Below, piece after piece: positions 31,416 to 32,421 of a stretch of DNA of 32,421 nucleotides; position 1 is the stretch's first letter, and each line of letters starts with the position of its first letter. The notes under the pieces were generated by a model. The model ran no database searches. It worked only from the letters and a program-made list of their open reading frames with translations, and had not been told where the DNA came from. This DNA comes from an uncultured Anaerotruncus sp. (GTDB lineage Bacteria; Bacillota; Clostridia; Oscillospirales; CAG-272). Made by a program: the position numbers and the translations under genes. The stretch covers positions 1 through 32,421 of the forward strand of contig CAJLZE010000018.1 of assembly GCA_905210995.1 (NCBI GenBank), given 5' to 3'.

Positions 31416-32421
31416 ATGAAAAAACGGAACTCATTCATCCGCATCTGTGCGCTTGCACTGGTGCTCTGCCTCGCACTTGCGTTCGTCTCGTGCGGCGGCG
31501 GCATCGACCGTCTGCGTGCTGACGAGATCGCGCGCCTTGACGTTTACAGCGAAGCCGACTACACGCCCGAGGACTGGGCGAGGCTCAGCGAGATCTACCA
31601 AAACGCGGTAGATGAAATAGAGTCGCTGAAAAACAAAAAGGACATCAAAGCCTTTGACCACGAAAAGGTCAACGACGAAATGTCGAAGATCAAGACCGGC
31701 GCACAGCGCGCGGCGGAAGCCAAAGAGGAAGCCGAAAAAGCTCTCGCAGAGGCAAAAGCCGCAAAGATCGCCGCGCTGAACAACTACAACAAGGCAGACT
31801 ACCGCGATGCGGAGTGGAAGGCGCTCACCGACATCATCGAAAAGGCAAAAGCCGAGATAAACGCCCTCACCGACAAAGCGGCGGTCGATAAATTCGACAC
31901 CGCGGCCGTCAACGCCGAGGCGGCAAAGATAAAGACCGACGCCGAGCTTCTCGCCGAGGAAAAGGCTGCCGCAACAAAGGCGCTCGAGGATACGAAGGCT
32001 GCAAAGATCGCCGCGCTGCGTACATACAGCAAAGCCGACTACCGCACAGCCGAATGGGAAGCCCTCACCGACATCATAGAAAAAGCCAAAGCCGAGATAA
32101 ACGCACTCACCGACAAAGCGGCGGTCGAAGCATATGACACCGACGCCGTTAATGCGGCGACGGCGGCGATAAAGACCGATGCCGAGCTTACAGCCGAAGA
32201 AAAGGCTGCCGAGGAGAAGGCTCTTGCCGAGGCAAAAGCCGCCAAGATCGCCGCGCTGCGCACATACGACAAAGCCGACTACCGCGACGCGGAGTGGAAA
32301 GCCCTCACCGACATCATCGAAAAGGCAAAAGCCGAGATAAACGCTCTCACCGACAAAGCGGCGGTAGATAAATTCGACACCGCGGCCGTCAACGCCGAGG
32401 CGGCAAAGATAAAGACCGACG
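31416..32421 (+). CDS. Repeat-built lipoprotein under B12 control (3' end outside window)
   Basis: The gene starts at ATG 31416 (GGAAGG 9 bases upstream) and is open to the end of the window, giving at least 335 residues. The first 26 residues form a lipoprotein signal peptide ending in AFVSC, with Cys26 as the lipidated residue. What follows is four copies of an 80-residue, Ala/Lys/Glu-rich helical unit: KIAALxxYxKADYRDAEWxAL, then TDIIEKAKAEINALTDKAAV and a linker AAKIKTDAEL. Each probably folds as a three-helix FIVAR-like bundle, so the product is an extended rod standing off the membrane. Its head domain lies beyond the window. Control by a B12 riboswitch suggests cobalamin capture; a transcobalamin-like (DUF4430) head is one testable possibility, not seen here. 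Confidence 0.8.
   Translation, partial: MKKRNSFIRICALALVLCLALAFVSCGGGIDRLRADEIARLDVYSEADYTPEDWARLSEIYQNAVDEIESLKNKKDIKAFDHEKVNDEMSKIKTGAQRAAEAKEEAEKALAEAKAAKIAALNNYNKADYRDAEWKALTDIIEKAKAEINALTDKAAVDKFDTAAVNAEAAKIKTDAELLAEEKAAATKALEDTKAAKIAALRTYSKADYRTAEWEALTDIIEKAKAEINALTDKAAVEAYDTDAVNAATAAIKTDAELTAEEKAAEEKALAEAKAAKIAALRTYDKADYRDAEWKALTDIIEKAKAEINALTDKAAVDKFDTAAVNAEAAKIKTD
31524..32421 (+). repeat. 240-bp tandem repeats in the lipoprotein gene
   Basis: The equivalent codon recurs at 31524, 31764, 32004 and 32244, exactly 240 bases apart. Unit 1 is diverged. Units 2, 3 and 4 are nearly identical at DNA level, and unit 4 (cut by the window end) is closest to unit 2. This points to recent duplication or gene conversion. 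Confidence 0.95.

Noticed and set aside
31524..32421. Tandem repeats as a CRISPR array
   Set aside because: The 240-bp units are entirely coding, contiguous and without unique spacers.

Overview
The window looks like chromosome from an endospore-forming Firmicute of class Clostridia. It carries four sporulation-associated genes (yqfC, yqfD, ylbJ-like, spoVT), the Firmicute-type phoH-ybeY-era-recO cluster, mutS2, a long clostridial-type PRPP synthetase, consensus sigma-A promoters and strong GGAGG-type ribosome binding sites. Most genes are GC-rich, with heavy use of G/C third positions. I cannot fix the genus; an uncultured gut-type lineage is plausible but is inference.

Layout. 215-2187 (minus): three genes of unknown function, two of them membrane proteins, behind a consensus promoter and a ~190-nt hairpin-rich leader. 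2713-5135 (minus): an Eis-like GNAT acetyltransferase, then a strikingly AT-rich gene for a probable PD-(D/E)XK nuclease that looks acquired. 5212-9173 (minus): ispE, interrupted by what looks like a 58-bp insertion; prs; and a lone rhaB rhamnulokinase. 9233-16673 (minus): one tight housekeeping/sporulation operon read yqfC-yqfD-phoH-ybeY-era-recO-mutS2. ylbJ diverges from it at 16773. 17927-20819 (minus): a Na/Pi-cotransporter-type protein and two small zinc-ribbon membrane proteins. 21027-22241 (plus): an FAD-dependent oxidoreductase whose perfect promoter has a palindrome in its spacer. 22263-23603 (minus): a secreted SLH-domain protein. 23744-27444 (plus): an RluA-family pseudouridine synthase, a DUF3810-like membrane metalloprotease homologue and murA. 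27551-29620 (minus): spoVT and an amidohydrolase.

The right end is accessory. An orphan phage-tail-like gene (29804-30664) abuts a broken 5' fragment that resembles a sensor histidine kinase. A full regulatory unit follows: promoter, cobalamin-riboswitch-like aptamer and intrinsic terminator. It stands in front of a lipoprotein gene built from exact 240-bp tandem repeats, which runs off the window. A B12-controlled, repeat-built surface lipoprotein is the most interesting system here.

How the genes work together: prs, ispE and murA feed nucleotide, isoprenoid and peptidoglycan precursors. The era/ybeY/phoH/recO/mutS2 block handles ribosome maturation, RNA and DNA repair. yqfC/yqfD/ylbJ/spoVT belong to spore formation. 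No rRNA, tRNA, CRISPR array or insertion sequence was found.
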